From: an uncultured Prevotellaceae bacterium | GTDB taxonomy: Bacteria > Bacteroidota > Bacteroidia > Bacteroidales > Bacteroidaceae | Direction: 5' to 3' | Assembly (NCBI GenBank): GCA_902776665.1 | Contig: CACYQZ010000023.1 | Coordinates: 1 to 39,727, forward strand | Length of the DNA stretch: 39,727 bases | Part shown: positions 25,740 through 34,415 of the stretch, one piece after another | Numbering within the stretch: position 1 is the stretch's first letter | How the letters are laid out: each line of letters begins with the position of its first letter | Position numbers and translations under genes: made by a program | Notes under the pieces: generated by a model | The model's database searches: none | What the model was told of the DNA's origin: nothing | Seen by the model: only the letters and a program-made list of their open reading frames with translations

Positions 25740-27851
25740 ATGAAAAAACTAATTCTCTCGCTCATCGCGCTGTTAGCCATGAGCAACGCCCGTGCCGACG
25801 AAGGCATGTGGACGATTTACAACCTGCCGCCGCAGGTGTTTGAACAAATGAAGGCCGAGGGCTTCCAGATGACCTACAACGACCTCTACTACGGCCCGAA
25901 CTCGCTGAAAGCGGCCTGTGTGAATTTCTCGGGCTACTGCTCGGGCGTGGTCGTCAGCCCCGACGGACTGGTTTTCACCAACCACCACTGCGGTTTCGAG
26001 GCCATTCGCTCGCACTCGACCGTCGAACACGACTATATGCTCAACGGCTTCTATGCCAAGACCTTCGAGGAGGAACTGCCGAACCCGAACATGTTCGTGT
26101 CGTTCATGATTGAGCAAGAAGACATCACCGACCGCGTGATGAAACTCGGTTTCGAGCAGATGACGCTCAAGCAACAGGAGGAATTGCTCGATTCCATCGA
26201 GAATGCGATGTCGGAAGAGGTCAAGTTGAAAGACCCGACGCTGCGCCTCGAAGTCAAACCGTTCTACGAGGGCAACCGCTTCTATGCCACCACCTATCAA
26301 GATTTCACCGACCTGCGCCTCGTCTTCACCATTCCGAAGTCGATGGGTAAGTTCGGCGGCGAGACCGACAACTGGATGTGGCCGCGCCAGACCTGCGATT
26401 TCGCGGTGTTCCGCGTCTATGCCGACCCGAAAACCAACGGTCCGGCGAAATATTCGAAAGACAATGTGCCCTACAAGCCGAAACGCTGGGCGCAGGTGTC
26501 GATGCAGGGTTACAAAGAGGGCGATTTCGCCATGACCATCGGCTATCCCGGCACCACCAACCGCTATCTGTCGAGTTACGGAATCCGCGAAATGCGCGAT
26601 GCCGACAATGCCACTCGTGCACAGGTTCGTGGCGTGAAACAGGCGATTATGCTTCGCCACATGCGTGCCGACGATGCCGTGCGCATCAAGTACGATTCGA
26701 AGTATGCGTCGTCGGCCAACTATTGGAAAAATTCCATCGGAATGAACAAATGTATCGATTCCATCGGCATCATCACCCAGAAAAAGCAGTATGAAGACCG
26801 TATTCAGAAGTGGCAGGATTCGACGGGCTACCTGAAAGGCAAACTCGACTTCAACAAAATGGCGAAATTCTATGGCGACCGCCTGCAAGACCGCCGCGCA
26901 TTCATGTATTGGGTTGAAACATTCAGCCGTACCAACGAGTTCAGCACACGCGCCATGCAACTGAATCGCATGGAGGTGAAAGGTCCGAAAGACAAACCGA
27001 AGAAGCAGTACATTGAGTTCCGCGACAACAGCGACGAATGGGACGAGGCACTCGACCGCGAGGTGTTTGCCGCCCTGCTGAAAAACTACAAGGAAAATGT
27101 CGATGCGAAGTATCTGCCGGCCTTCTACAAGACCATTCAGACGAAATACGCCAACAACTACACGGCCTTCGTCGATGACCTCTACAAGAAGTCGCAGATC
27201 ATGAAAAAAGGCAAGAAAATCTACATCAACAAGAAGAGTTACATGAAAGACCCGGGCGTGCAGTTCGGCCTCGACCTCACCGAAAGCCTTGCCGAGATGC
27301 GTGCCAACCTTCTCCAGACCTACGACAGTCTTGAGTTGCAGGAGCGCTACCTCTGCGCCGCCAAACTGCGCATGGAGGAAGACATGCCCCACTACAGCGA
27401 TGCCAACTTCACAATGCGCCTTTCCTACGGTCAGGTGGGCGGTTTTGAACTCGGCGGTCAGCCCTCGGGCTACTATACGACTGCCGAATCGATGGTCGAA
27501 AAAATGAAGCAGGCCGACAAGAATTTCGAGTATTTCGCCGAACCGGTGATGCACGAATTGCTTTCCGCCAAGGATTTCGGTCCCTACACCGACAAAACCA
27601 CCGGCAAAATGCAACTCTGCTTCCTGACGAACAACGACATCACGGGCGGCAACTCGGGTTCGCCGATGTTTGACGGCAAGGGTCAGCTGATTGGCCTCGC
27701 CTTCGACGGCAACTGGGATTCGCTCTCGTCGGACATCAATTTCGACGCACGACTCGCCCGTTGCATCGGTGTCGATATTCGCTACGTCCTCTTCATGATG
27801 GACAAATGGGGTCACGCCGACCGCCTGTTGAAAGAAATCAACGCGAAATAA
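25740..27851 (+). CDS. S46 family dipeptidyl-peptidase (DPP7-like specificity)
   Basis: 703 residues with a signal peptide (MKKLILSLIALLAMSNARA), so periplasmic. S46 peptidases release dipeptides from oligopeptide N-termini and feed amino-acid fermentation. The serine triad is visible: His83 in FTNHHCGFEA, an Asp around 210-220 (GGETDNWMWPRQTCDF; Asp220 is most likely), and Ser639 in GGNSGSPMFDG. The residue 18 positions after the serine sets P1 preference in the family: Arg in acidic-specific DPP11, Gly in DPP7. Here it is Gly657 (GLAFDGNW), so bulky hydrophobic or aliphatic P1 residues are expected. It has its own promoter and a strong terminator. Confidence 0.93.
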   Translation: MKKLILSLIALLAMSNARADEGMWTIYNLPPQVFEQMKAEGFQMTYNDLYYGPNSLKAACVNFSGYCSGVVVSPDGLVFTNHHCGFEAIRSHSTVEHDYMLNGFYAKTFEEELPNPNMFVSFMIEQEDITDRVMKLGFEQMTLKQQEELLDSIENAMSEEVKLKDPTLRLEVKPFYEGNRFYATTYQDFTDLRLVFTIPKSMGKFGGETDNWMWPRQTCDFAVFRVYADPKTNGPAKYSKDNVPYKPKRWAQVSMQGYKEGDFAMTIGYPGTTNRYLSSYGIREMRDADNATRAQVRGVKQAIMLRHMRADDAVRIKYDSKYASSANYWKNSIGMNKCIDSIGIITQKKQYEDRIQKWQDSTGYLKGKLDFNKMAKFYGDRLQDRRAFMYWVETFSRTNEFSTRAMQLNRMEVKGPKDKPKKQYIEFRDNSDEWDEALDREVFAALLKNYKENVDAKYLPAFYKTIQTKYANNYTAFVDDLYKKSQIMKKGKKIYINKKSYMKDPGVQFGLDLTESLAEMRANLLQTYDSLELQERYLCAAKLRMEEDMPHYSDANFTMRLSYGQVGGFELGGQPSGYYTTAESMVEKMKQADKNFEYFAEPVMHELLSAKDFGPYTDKTTGKMQLCFLTNNDITGGNSGSPMFDGKGQLIGLAFDGNWDSLSSDINFDARLARCIGVDIRYVLFMMDKWGHADRLLKEINAK

Positions 27852-27871
27852 AAAAACGGTTGAAACGAAAA

Positions 27872-27913
27872 GAACCCCGAAAGTTTTTTCTGACTCTCGG
27901 GGTTCATTTTTTT
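27872..27913. terminator. Rho-independent terminator after the S46 gene
   Basis: GAACCCCGA (27872-27880) pairs perfectly with TCGGGGTTC (27897-27905), followed by ATTTTTTT on the plus strand. The convergent ruvB stop (27912-27914) touches the T-run, so ruvB messages would enter the same hairpin. Confidence 0.88.
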
Positions 27914-28946
27914 AATCAAAAATATTCGGTTCCATGATGTTGCCAGCGTAAGGATTGCGCCCCAGATGGTCGTAAGCGAGGCGCGTGGCAACACGACCAC
28001 GTGGTGTGCGCTTGATGAAACCTTCCATAATCAAGAACGGCTCATAAACCTCCTCGACCGTGCCCGTGTCTTCGCCGATGGCGGTGGCGATGGTCGAAAG
28101 ACCGACCGGACCGCCGCGGAACTTGTCGATAATCGTCACGAGAATCTTGTTGTCGATTTCGTCGAGGCCGAATTGGTCGATGTTCAGAGCTTTCAGCGCG
28201 ATGTCGGCGATGCTTCGGTCGATGCGACCCGTGCCCTTCACCTGTGCGAAGTCGCGAACGCGGCGCAGCAGGGCGTTGGCGATTCGGGGCGTTCCGCGTG
28301 AACGACGCGAAATCTCGGCAGCGGCATCGTCGTCGATGGGAACACCGAGAATGCCTGCCGAGCGCCGAATGATGCGCTGAAGCGTCTGCGGATCGTAGTA
28401 TTCAAGGTGCAGATTGATGCCAAAACGGGCTCGGAGCGGTGCTGTGAGCAGACCGCTTCGCGTCGTGGCACCAACGAGTGTAAAAGGATTCAGGTCGATT
28501 TGGATGCTTCGCGCCGACGGTCCTTTGTCAATCATGATGTCGATGCGGTAGTCTTCCATCGCCGAATAGAGGTATTCCTCGACTACGGGCGAAAGTCGAT
28601 GGATTTCGTCGATGAAAAGCACGTCGCGAGGCTCAAGCGAGGTCAGCAGTCCGGCCAAGTCGCCCGGTTTGTCGAGCACGGGACCGCTTGTAATCTTGAA
28701 CCCCACGCCCAGTTCGTTGGCGATGATGTTCGAGAGCGTCGTCTTGCCCAGTCCCGGCGGACCGTGCAGCAGCGTGTGGTCGAGCGGTTCACCGCGATAT
28801 TTGGCGGCCTCGACAAACACCTCAAGGTTATCGACGACACTCGCCTGACCGCTGAAATCGTCAAATTTCAAAGGTCGCAGCGCATTTTCAAAGTCTTTTT
28901 CGCCCTGCGAAAGTTGTTCGTCGCGAATGTCAAAATCTTCGTTCAT
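27912..28946 (-). CDS. ruvB: Holliday junction branch migration ATPase RuvB
   Basis: 344 residues, the usual length. With RuvA it drives branch migration of Holliday junctions. Walker A is GPPGLGKTT (62-70), Walker [12 protein letters not shown] (about 108-118). Sensor I and the arginine-finger region are [19 protein letters not shown]. The C-terminal winged helix contains [44 protein letters not shown]. Start ATG at 28946 gives [34 protein letters not shown], matching family starts. No other ruv gene is in the window; the neighbours are convergent or divergent, so it is transcribed alone. Confidence 0.97.
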   Translation of the reverse strand: MNEDFDIRDEQLSQGEKDFENALRPLKFDDFSGQASVVDNLEVFVEAAKYRGEPLDHTLLHGPPGLGKTTLSNIIANELGVGFKITSGPVLDKPGDLAGLLTSLEPRDVLFIDEIHRLSPVVEEYLYSAMEDYRIDIMIDKGPSARSIQIDLNPFTLVGATTRSGLLTAPLRARFGINLHLEYYDPQTLQRIIRRSAGILGVPIDDDAAAEISRRSRGTPRIANALLRRVRDFAQVKGTGRIDRSIADIALKALNIDQFGLDEIDNKILVTIIDKFRGGPVGLSTIATAIGEDTGTVEEVYEPFLIMEGFIKRTPRGRVATRLAYDHLGRNPYAGNIMEPNIFD

Positions 28947-28972
28947 GATGGTATATTTTCGTTATTTTCGTG

Positions 28973-28980
28973 CAAAAATA
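28973..28980 (-). promoter_or_regulatory. Candidate -7 element of ruvB
   Basis: On the minus strand this reads TATTTTTG, matching TAnnTTTG, 26 bases upstream of the ruvB ATG. Confidence 0.5.
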
Positions 28981-29023
28981 CAAAAAAATCGTCATTCCTC
29001 GTTCATCATTCGCCATTTTTTTG

Positions 29024-29031
29024 TACCTTTG
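29024..29031 (+). promoter_or_regulatory. Candidate -7 element of the endonuclease I gene
   Basis: TACCTTTG is an exact TAnnTTTG match. Transcription from about 29037 excludes the upstream in-frame start at 28970 and supports the ATG at 29084 or 29090. Confidence 0.6.
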
Positions 29032-29089
29032 CGGACTTAACTTTATCAAAACACTCATAAAATCTGATTATCACAGAAAGGAAATGACA

Positions 29090-30817
29090 ATGAAAAAATG
29101 GTATATGACATGCTGTCTGCTGACGGCGATGACGCTCGCATGGGCACAAGGACCGAACAATACGGGAACTTATTATAAAAATGCCAACGGCGAAAGGGGC
29201 GAGGCACTGAAAACGGCTCTGAGCGCCATCATCACCAAAGGTCATACGAAAATCGGGTACGACGGCCTGTATAATGCCTACAAAAAGACCGACTCGCGAC
29301 CCGACGGAAAGGTGCGCGACTGGTATTCCAATGCCACGAACTACACGCATGTGACCGACAAGGCGGGCTCTTATAAAAAAGAAGGCGACTGCTACAACCG
29401 TGAACATTCGCTGCCGCAGAGTTGGTTCGAGGGCGGTGGCAATGCCGATTATTTGAAATGCGACATCGTCCACGTGCTGCCCACCGATGGCTACATCAAC
29501 AATCAGCGCAGCAACAACGTTTTGGCGAATGTGAATCCAAGCCGCATTTCGGGTCAGTCAAAAAACGGCTACAGCAAATGGGGACAATGTGGCGTAAGCG
29601 GCTACAGCGGCACTGTTTTCGAGCCGAACGACGACATCAAGGGCGACATGGCGCGAATTTATTTTTACGTGGTGACGCGCTACGAAAGCAACTGCACAAA
29701 ATGGGCGAGCAATGCCACGGCCAACGCCGTTTTCACGAGTTCATCGTCGTATCAGCCGTTCAAGGATTGGTATTATAAAATGCTGGTGGAATGGTCGCAA
29801 AACGACCCTGTTGACGAGTTGGAAATCGCCCGAAACAACGCGGTTTATAGCGAACAAGGCAACAGAAATCCTTTCGTCGATTATCCTGGGCTGGAGGAAT
29901 ACGTCTGGGGCGACAAGAAAAACGAGCCTTTCGACTACGCCAACTACAATGCGACCGTGGCTGTGCGGACACCGACCTTCTCACCCGACGGTGGCACTTT
30001 CACTTCGCCGCAGAGCGTGACCATCAGTTGCGCCACCGACGGAGCCACGATTTACTACACCATCGACGGCACAACGCCGACCGCTTCGAGCACGCCATAC
30101 ACCGAGCCCATCGCCGTATCTGAAAGCCTCACGCTGATGGCCATCGCCGTGAAAGACGACGAGCAGAGCAGCGTGGCGACGGCTTCCTTCGTTATTAACG
30201 AGGGTGGCGACGACCCCACGCTGACGGGCGACAACATCTACAAAAAAGTGACTTCGACGAGCGATTTGGAGAGCGGAAAACGCTATCTGATTGTCTATGA
30301 AGAGGGTGGAAAAGCACTGCTGCGACTCGACGGAAAAGCCGGAACGGGCAGCGTCAGCATCACTTCGGATGCCATCGACCTGAACAATAAGTCGAATCAG
30401 GCGATGGTGCTGGTGTTCAACAAGGTTGGCAACGAATGGACCATCAAAGGCAGCGACGGCAACTTTATGGCTCTTCTTTCTGACAAAAATGCCCTTGACG
30501 TAGAAACTTCGGCCACCGATAATAAGGCGAAATGGACAATTTCGATTTCGGGCGGCACGGCGACCATCAGCAATGTGCAATATTCGGGTCGTTCGCTGAA
30601 ATTGAACGAGAGTGCCGACATGTTCCGCTGCTATACAAGTGGTCAGAAAGATGTGACCATTTTCAAAGAAACGACTTCGACCACCGACATTCAAAAATCG
30701 TCGGTTTCATCGGAAAAAAATCGTGAAATCTACGACCTTCAAGGCCGAAAAATCAGCGGAAAACCCACGAAAAAAGGTGTCTATGTCAGAAATGGCAAGA
30801 AGGTCGTGATGAAGTAA
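29090..30817 (+). CDS. Secreted endonuclease I family nuclease with chitobiase-like domain and C-terminal sorting-type tail
   Basis: 575 residues from the ATG at 29090 (29084 adds two). MKKWYMTCCLLTAMTLAWAQ is a signal peptide. The endonuclease I domain (about 20-270) has the catalytic CYNREHSLPQSW (His106) and CDIVHVLPTDGYINNQRSNN; such enzymes cut DNA or RNA non-specifically outside the cytoplasm. A chitobiase/beta-hexosaminidase C-terminal-type module (about 295-370: PTFSPDGGTFTSPQSVTISC, ATIYYTIDGTTPT) follows, then a beta-rich region. The C-terminus, EIYDLQGRKISGKPTKKGVYVRNGKKVVMK (split: about 545-575), matches the tail of the next gene's protein and common Bacteroidales secreted-protein tails. 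A role in scavenging nucleic acids is plausible. Confidence 0.88.
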   Translation: MKKWYMTCCLLTAMTLAWAQGPNNTGTYYKNANGERGEALKTALSAIITKGHTKIGYDGLYNAYKKTDSRPDGKVRDWYSNATNYTHVTDKAGSYKKEGDCYNREHSLPQSWFEGGGNADYLKCDIVHVLPTDGYINNQRSNNVLANVNPSRISGQSKNGYSKWGQCGVSGYSGTVFEPNDDIKGDMARIYFYVVTRYESNCTKWASNATANAVFTSSSSYQPFKDWYYKMLVEWSQNDPVDELEIARNNAVYSEQGNRNPFVDYPGLEEYVWGDKKNEPFDYANYNATVAVRTPTFSPDGGTFTSPQSVTISCATDGATIYYTIDGTTPTASSTPYTEPIAVSESLTLMAIAVKDDEQSSVATASFVINEGGDDPTLTGDNIYKKVTSTSDLESGKRYLIVYEEGGKALLRLDGKAGTGSVSITSDAIDLNNKSNQAMVLVFNKVGNEWTIKGSDGNFMALLSDKNALDVETSATDNKAKWTISISGGTATISNVQYSGRSLKLNESADMFRCYTSGQKDVTIFKETTSTTDIQKSSVSSEKNREIYDLQGRKISGKPTKKGVYVRNGKKVVMK

Positions 30818-30820
30818 AGA

Positions 30821-30863
30821 TTGGGGAGTAAGGAGTAAAGGAGTTGTGGAGTAAAGGAGTAAA
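30821..30863 (+). repeat. Module E repeat between the endonuclease and M6 protease genes
   Basis: Units of GGGGAGTAAGGAGTAAAGGA and GGAGTTGTGGAGTAAAGGAG fill most of the 67-base gap. No promoter is visible here, so the M6 gene is probably co-transcribed with the nuclease gene. Confidence 0.75.
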
Positions 30864-30884
30864 ATCATTTAATCGAGTAATACA

Positions 30885-33068
30885 ATGATGAAAAGATTTT
30901 TTATTGGTTTAGCATTTTTGTTCGTCGCGCTGAGTGTCAGTGCCATTCCAGCCCGACCGAAACAGTTTAAAAACATCAAACTGAGCGACGGAACGACGGT
31001 TGTAGCCCAACTCGTGGGCGATGAATTCGGTCATTATTGGCTGACGAAAGACGGTCAGGCTCTGCGCAAAACGAAAAACGGTTTTGTGCCGATGACGAGT
31101 AAAAACTTCGGTGAAAAGGCACAAAAACGCCGCGAAGCCGCCAATCGCCACCGCGTGAAAAGGCAGGCAAGGAAAATGAATCCGCAACTGATGGCGGTTC
31201 AAAAAGTCGGTGAGGTAGGCAACTACGTCGGCGACAAAAAAGGTCTGATTATTCTGGTCGAATACAACGACGACAACAAGTTTCAACCCGAAAACAACCT
31301 CGCGCTCTACCAGCGAATCGCCAACGAAGAAGGCTTCAGCGAAGGCGAGTTTGTAGGCTCGGTCCACGACTATTTCCTCGCTCAAAGCGAAGGACTTTTC
31401 AATCTGACATTCGACGTGGTCGGTCCCTACACGCTGAAGCACGAGCGGGCCTATTACGGCGGAAATGCCGACACGGAAGAGGCTGAAGACCTGCATCCGG
31501 CGGAAATGGTGGCCGAGGCTTGTCAAATGGCCGACAACGAAGTGAATTTCAAGGACTACGACTGGAACGGCGACGGCGAGGTCGATCAGGTGTTTGTGCT
31601 CTACGCAGGTGCTGGTGAGGCCAACGGCGGCGACGATGACACGGTCTGGCCGCACGAATGGACGTTGGCATCGGCGAAATATTTCTACGACGACGGTCCT
31701 GGCGCCATCAAACTCGACGGCGTCACCATCGACACCTACGCTTGTAGCAACGAACTTCAGCCCGACTACGATTATTACTCGGGTGAAGCCTCTGGCTGGA
31801 AAATCGACGGAATCGGCACCATTTGCCACGAGTTCAGCCATTGCCTCGGCTATCCCGACTTCTACGACACTAACTACCAAAATTCGGGCATGGGCTACTG
31901 GGATTTGATGGATTCTGGTGCATACAACGGCGAAAGCTATTGTCCGGCAGGCTATACGAGTTACGAGCGTTGGGTGGCAGGTTGGAAAGAGCCCATCGAA
32001 CTGACGAAAGACACCGAGGTGACGGGTATGAAAGCACTTCAGGACGGCGGCGACACCTATATTATTTATAACGAAGGCAACCGCAACGAATATTTTCTGC
32101 TCGAAAACCGCCAGTGGATGGGTTGGGACGAGGAAATCCCCGGTCGCGGACTGCTCATCCTGCACGTCGATTACGACGAGGATGCGTGGTGGAACAATGA
32201 AGTGAATACCACCAAAAACCACGAGCGAATGACGTGGATTCCTGCCGACGGCAATAAGAAATACACAACATACCAAGGCGCAAAGTATTACGACTATTCG
32301 GATATGGCGACCGACCCGTATCCCTACAAGACGAACAACAAATTCACGAACACGTCGAAACCTGCCGCCGACGTGTATAACAAGGACACCGACGGCTCGA
32401 ATAAACTGAACAAATCGGTGCTCGACATCACGCAAAACAGCGATAAAACCATCAGTTTCAAGTTTGAGGCGAGTGCACCGAAACCTGGCCCCATCGGCGA
32501 AGTCATTTGGTCGGAAAATTGGGACAAAGCCGCTGCCGACGATGGTGTTGAAGACGTGGAAAATGCTGTGGCCACTTACGTGGGCGATGGTGGTAAATAT
32601 TGCAAGATTTACGATAACAATCTGTGTAGTGGAACGGCTCCTGAATTGTTGATTCCGAAGAAAAGCCGCGACGTGAACTACTTCACGGCAACGATTACGC
32701 TGAATGGTGCGTATGGCGACCTGCCGCTGTCGTTCAAGACGAACAAGGACGTCGGTGTCACGTCGGAAACGACGGGTGTGACCATCACCACAGGAGCAAT
32801 CGAAGAAAAAACCCGTTATTTCACGGTGAGTGTGCCTGAAAATACATCGACGCTCGTGCTGAAATTCGCGACGATTGCTGATAGCAACGCCCGAATCGAC
32901 GACATCGTTCTGGCGAAACCTGCCACCACCGCGATTGAAAAACCGACGGTTTCATCGGAAGTTTCGCCGCGTGGAATCTTCGATTTGCAAGGTCGCAGGG
33001 TGTCGGAAAATGCTCCGCTCCAACGCGGAATCTACATCGTGAATGGCCGCAAGGTTGTGATTCAATAA
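30885..33068 (+). CDS. Secreted M6 family zinc metalloprotease
   Basis: 727 residues. Signal peptide MMKRFFIGLAFLFVALSVSA. The M6 (immune inhibitor A-like) domain covers about 100-420. Its zinc motif is HEFSH at residues 315-319 in GTICHEFSHCLGYPDFYD, and the nearby GMGYWDLMDSGAYNG is the Met-turn region. LILVEYND and VHDYFLAQSEGLFNLTFDVVGPY are typical N-terminal parts. A beta-rich region (about 545-690) precedes a C-terminal tail with IFDLQGRRVSENAP and GIYIVNGRKVVIQ, like the tail of the nuclease upstream. It is probably exported to the surface or medium and degrades host or dietary protein. The ATG at 30888 is equally possible as start. Confidence 0.9.
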   Translation: MMKRFFIGLAFLFVALSVSAIPARPKQFKNIKLSDGTTVVAQLVGDEFGHYWLTKDGQALRKTKNGFVPMTSKNFGEKAQKRREAANRHRVKRQARKMNPQLMAVQKVGEVGNYVGDKKGLIILVEYNDDNKFQPENNLALYQRIANEEGFSEGEFVGSVHDYFLAQSEGLFNLTFDVVGPYTLKHERAYYGGNADTEEAEDLHPAEMVAEACQMADNEVNFKDYDWNGDGEVDQVFVLYAGAGEANGGDDDTVWPHEWTLASAKYFYDDGPGAIKLDGVTIDTYACSNELQPDYDYYSGEASGWKIDGIGTICHEFSHCLGYPDFYDTNYQNSGMGYWDLMDSGAYNGESYCPAGYTSYERWVAGWKEPIELTKDTEVTGMKALQDGGDTYIIYNEGNRNEYFLLENRQWMGWDEEIPGRGLLILHVDYDEDAWWNNEVNTTKNHERMTWIPADGNKKYTTYQGAKYYDYSDMATDPYPYKTNNKFTNTSKPAADVYNKDTDGSNKLNKSVLDITQNSDKTISFKFEASAPKPGPIGEVIWSENWDKAAADDGVEDVENAVATYVGDGGKYCKIYDNNLCSGTAPELLIPKKSRDVNYFTATITLNGAYGDLPLSFKTNKDVGVTSETTGVTITTGAIEEKTRYFTVSVPENTSTLVLKFATIADSNARIDDIVLAKPATTAIEKPTVSSEVSPRGIFDLQGRRVSENAPLQRGIYIVNGRKVVIQ

Positions 33069-33071
33069 AAA

Positions 33072-34415
33072 ATGCTGAACGAGGCTACACGGCAATTCGT
33101 CTGCCAACACGGCGACGACGATGTGCGCCGCTTGGCGTTGCAGGCGCACGCTACGCCCGACGTAGATTTGCCGATGGCACTCGACCAGATCCGCGGACGA
33201 CAGACAGCCCGCCAAAAACTGCCTTCGTGGGCAGCCATCGACGGCATCGTCTATCCGCCACACCTCTCAATGGAACAATGTTCGAGCGAGCAAACTGCGC
33301 AGTACAAAGCGCAGTTGCTCGCTCGCTTGTTACAGTCGGATTTTTCGATAGAATCGGCAAAAAACGCCCATTTCATCGACCTGACAGGCGGTTTTGGTGT
33401 CGATTTCGTGGCGATGGCGCAGGCGGTTTCCATTTTTTCGGAACAAGAGAATTTTTCTTCTCAAGACGATCACCAAAACCGATTCGTTTATGTCGAGCGC
33501 AATGAGCATCTTTGCGACCTCGCCCGCCACAATTTTCCGCTGCTCGGCCTTCCCAACGTCGAAATCGTCTGCGACACTGCCGAAAATTTCCTCGAAAATC
33601 CGCCCTCGCTCCACACTCCTCGTTCCTCCTTCCTCCTTCCTCGAAAAACCAACACAGAACACCTAACACCCACCATCATCTTCCTCGACCCCGCCCGTCG
33701 CGACGCTCACGGACAGCGCACCTACGCCCTCGCCGATTGCACACCGAATGTGCTCGAACTGCGCGACGAACTCTTCAAAATCGTCGATTTTATCGTGCTC
33801 AAACTCTCGCCGATGCTCGATTGGCATCGCACCGTCGAGGAACTCAAAACGGTCAGCGAGGTCCACATCGTTTCCGTCGCCAACGAATGCAAGGAATTGT
33901 TGCTCGTCATCCAGAAAAAGGCGCAAAAAACGCGGATTTTCTGCGTCAATGACCAGCAAAGATTCAGTTACGAGGTCGAAAACAACGAAAAAACCGTTCC
34001 CTGCATCGCGGAAACGGCTTCGCTATCCGAAAAAAAACATCTTTATATTCCAAATTCATCGGTGATGAAGTCCGGCCGCTTCGCTGAACTCTGCAACCAC
34101 TTCCACCTCGCCGCACTCGCTCCGAACAGCCACTTGTTCGTCTCAACCGACGAATCGGAACCGTCAGACGCAAAAATCGACGATTTCCCTGGCAAAATCT
34201 TTCAAATTTCCGCGATTTCATCGATGAACAAGCGCGATTTGCGCGAAAATCTACAAGGAATCGACCGTGCGAACATCGCCACCCGCAATTTCCCGATGAA
34301 ACCGGAAGAATTGCGCCGTCGGCTGAAAATCAAAGAGGGCGGCGACAACTATATTTTTGCCACCACCCTCGCAAATGGGAAACACGTGCTCATCGTTTGC
34401 AAGCACGCCATTTGA
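33072..34415 (+). CDS. Class I SAM-dependent methyltransferase with THUMP-like domain
   Basis: 447 residues. The first 90 residues are helical (MLNEATRQFVCQHGDDDVRRLALQA, LPSWAAIDGIVYPPHLSMEQCSSE). The SAM-binding motif I is HFIDLTGGFGVDFVAMA (about 97-112). Further motifs are FVYVERNEHLCDLARHNF, IIFLDPARRD and FIVLKLSPMLDW. The C-terminus (RANIATRNFPMKPEELRRRLKIKEGGDNYIFATTLANGKHVLIVCKHA) is the THUMP-like region of a Bacteroidetes family whose RNA substrate is not known to me. Residues 177-201 (PPSLHTPRSSFLLPRKTNTEHLTPT) interrupt the Rossmann core and come from repeat modules B and D. It begins three bases after the M6 stop and its own stop abuts the convergent ompA stop. Confidence 0.82.
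   Translation: MLNEATRQFVCQHGDDDVRRLALQAHATPDVDLPMALDQIRGRQTARQKLPSWAAIDGIVYPPHLSMEQCSSEQTAQYKAQLLARLLQSDFSIESAKNAHFIDLTGGFGVDFVAMAQAVSIFSEQENFSSQDDHQNRFVYVERNEHLCDLARHNFPLLGLPNVEIVCDTAENFLENPPSLHTPRSSFLLPRKTNTEHLTPTIIFLDPARRDAHGQRTYALADCTPNVLELRDELFKIVDFIVLKLSPMLDWHRTVEELKTVSEVHIVSVANECKELLLVIQKKAQKTRIFCVNDQQRFSYEVENNEKTVPCIAETASLSEKKHLYIPNSSVMKSGRFAELCNHFHLAALAPNSHLFVSTDESEPSDAKIDDFPGKIFQISAISSMNKRDLRENLQGIDRANIATRNFPMKPEELRRRLKIKEGGDNYIFATTLANGKHVLIVCKHAI
33600..33674 (+). repeat. Modules B and D in frame within the methyltransferase gene
   Basis: CTCCTCGTTCCTCCTTCCTC followed by CAACACAGAACACCTAACACC encodes residues 177-201, between the motif VCDTAENFLEN and the core strand IIFLDPARRD. 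It is the only copy seen here where the CTCCTCG module is inside a coding region, joined directly to module D. Confidence 0.75.

Noticed and set aside
25773-27815. 680-codon open frame opposite the S46 peptidase
   Set aside because: Same shadow pattern; the plus strand has signal peptide, catalytic triad, promoter and terminator.
28970-29089. Longer N-terminus of endonuclease I
   Set aside because: It spans the promoter element at 29024-29031 and puts 40 residues before a clear signal peptide.
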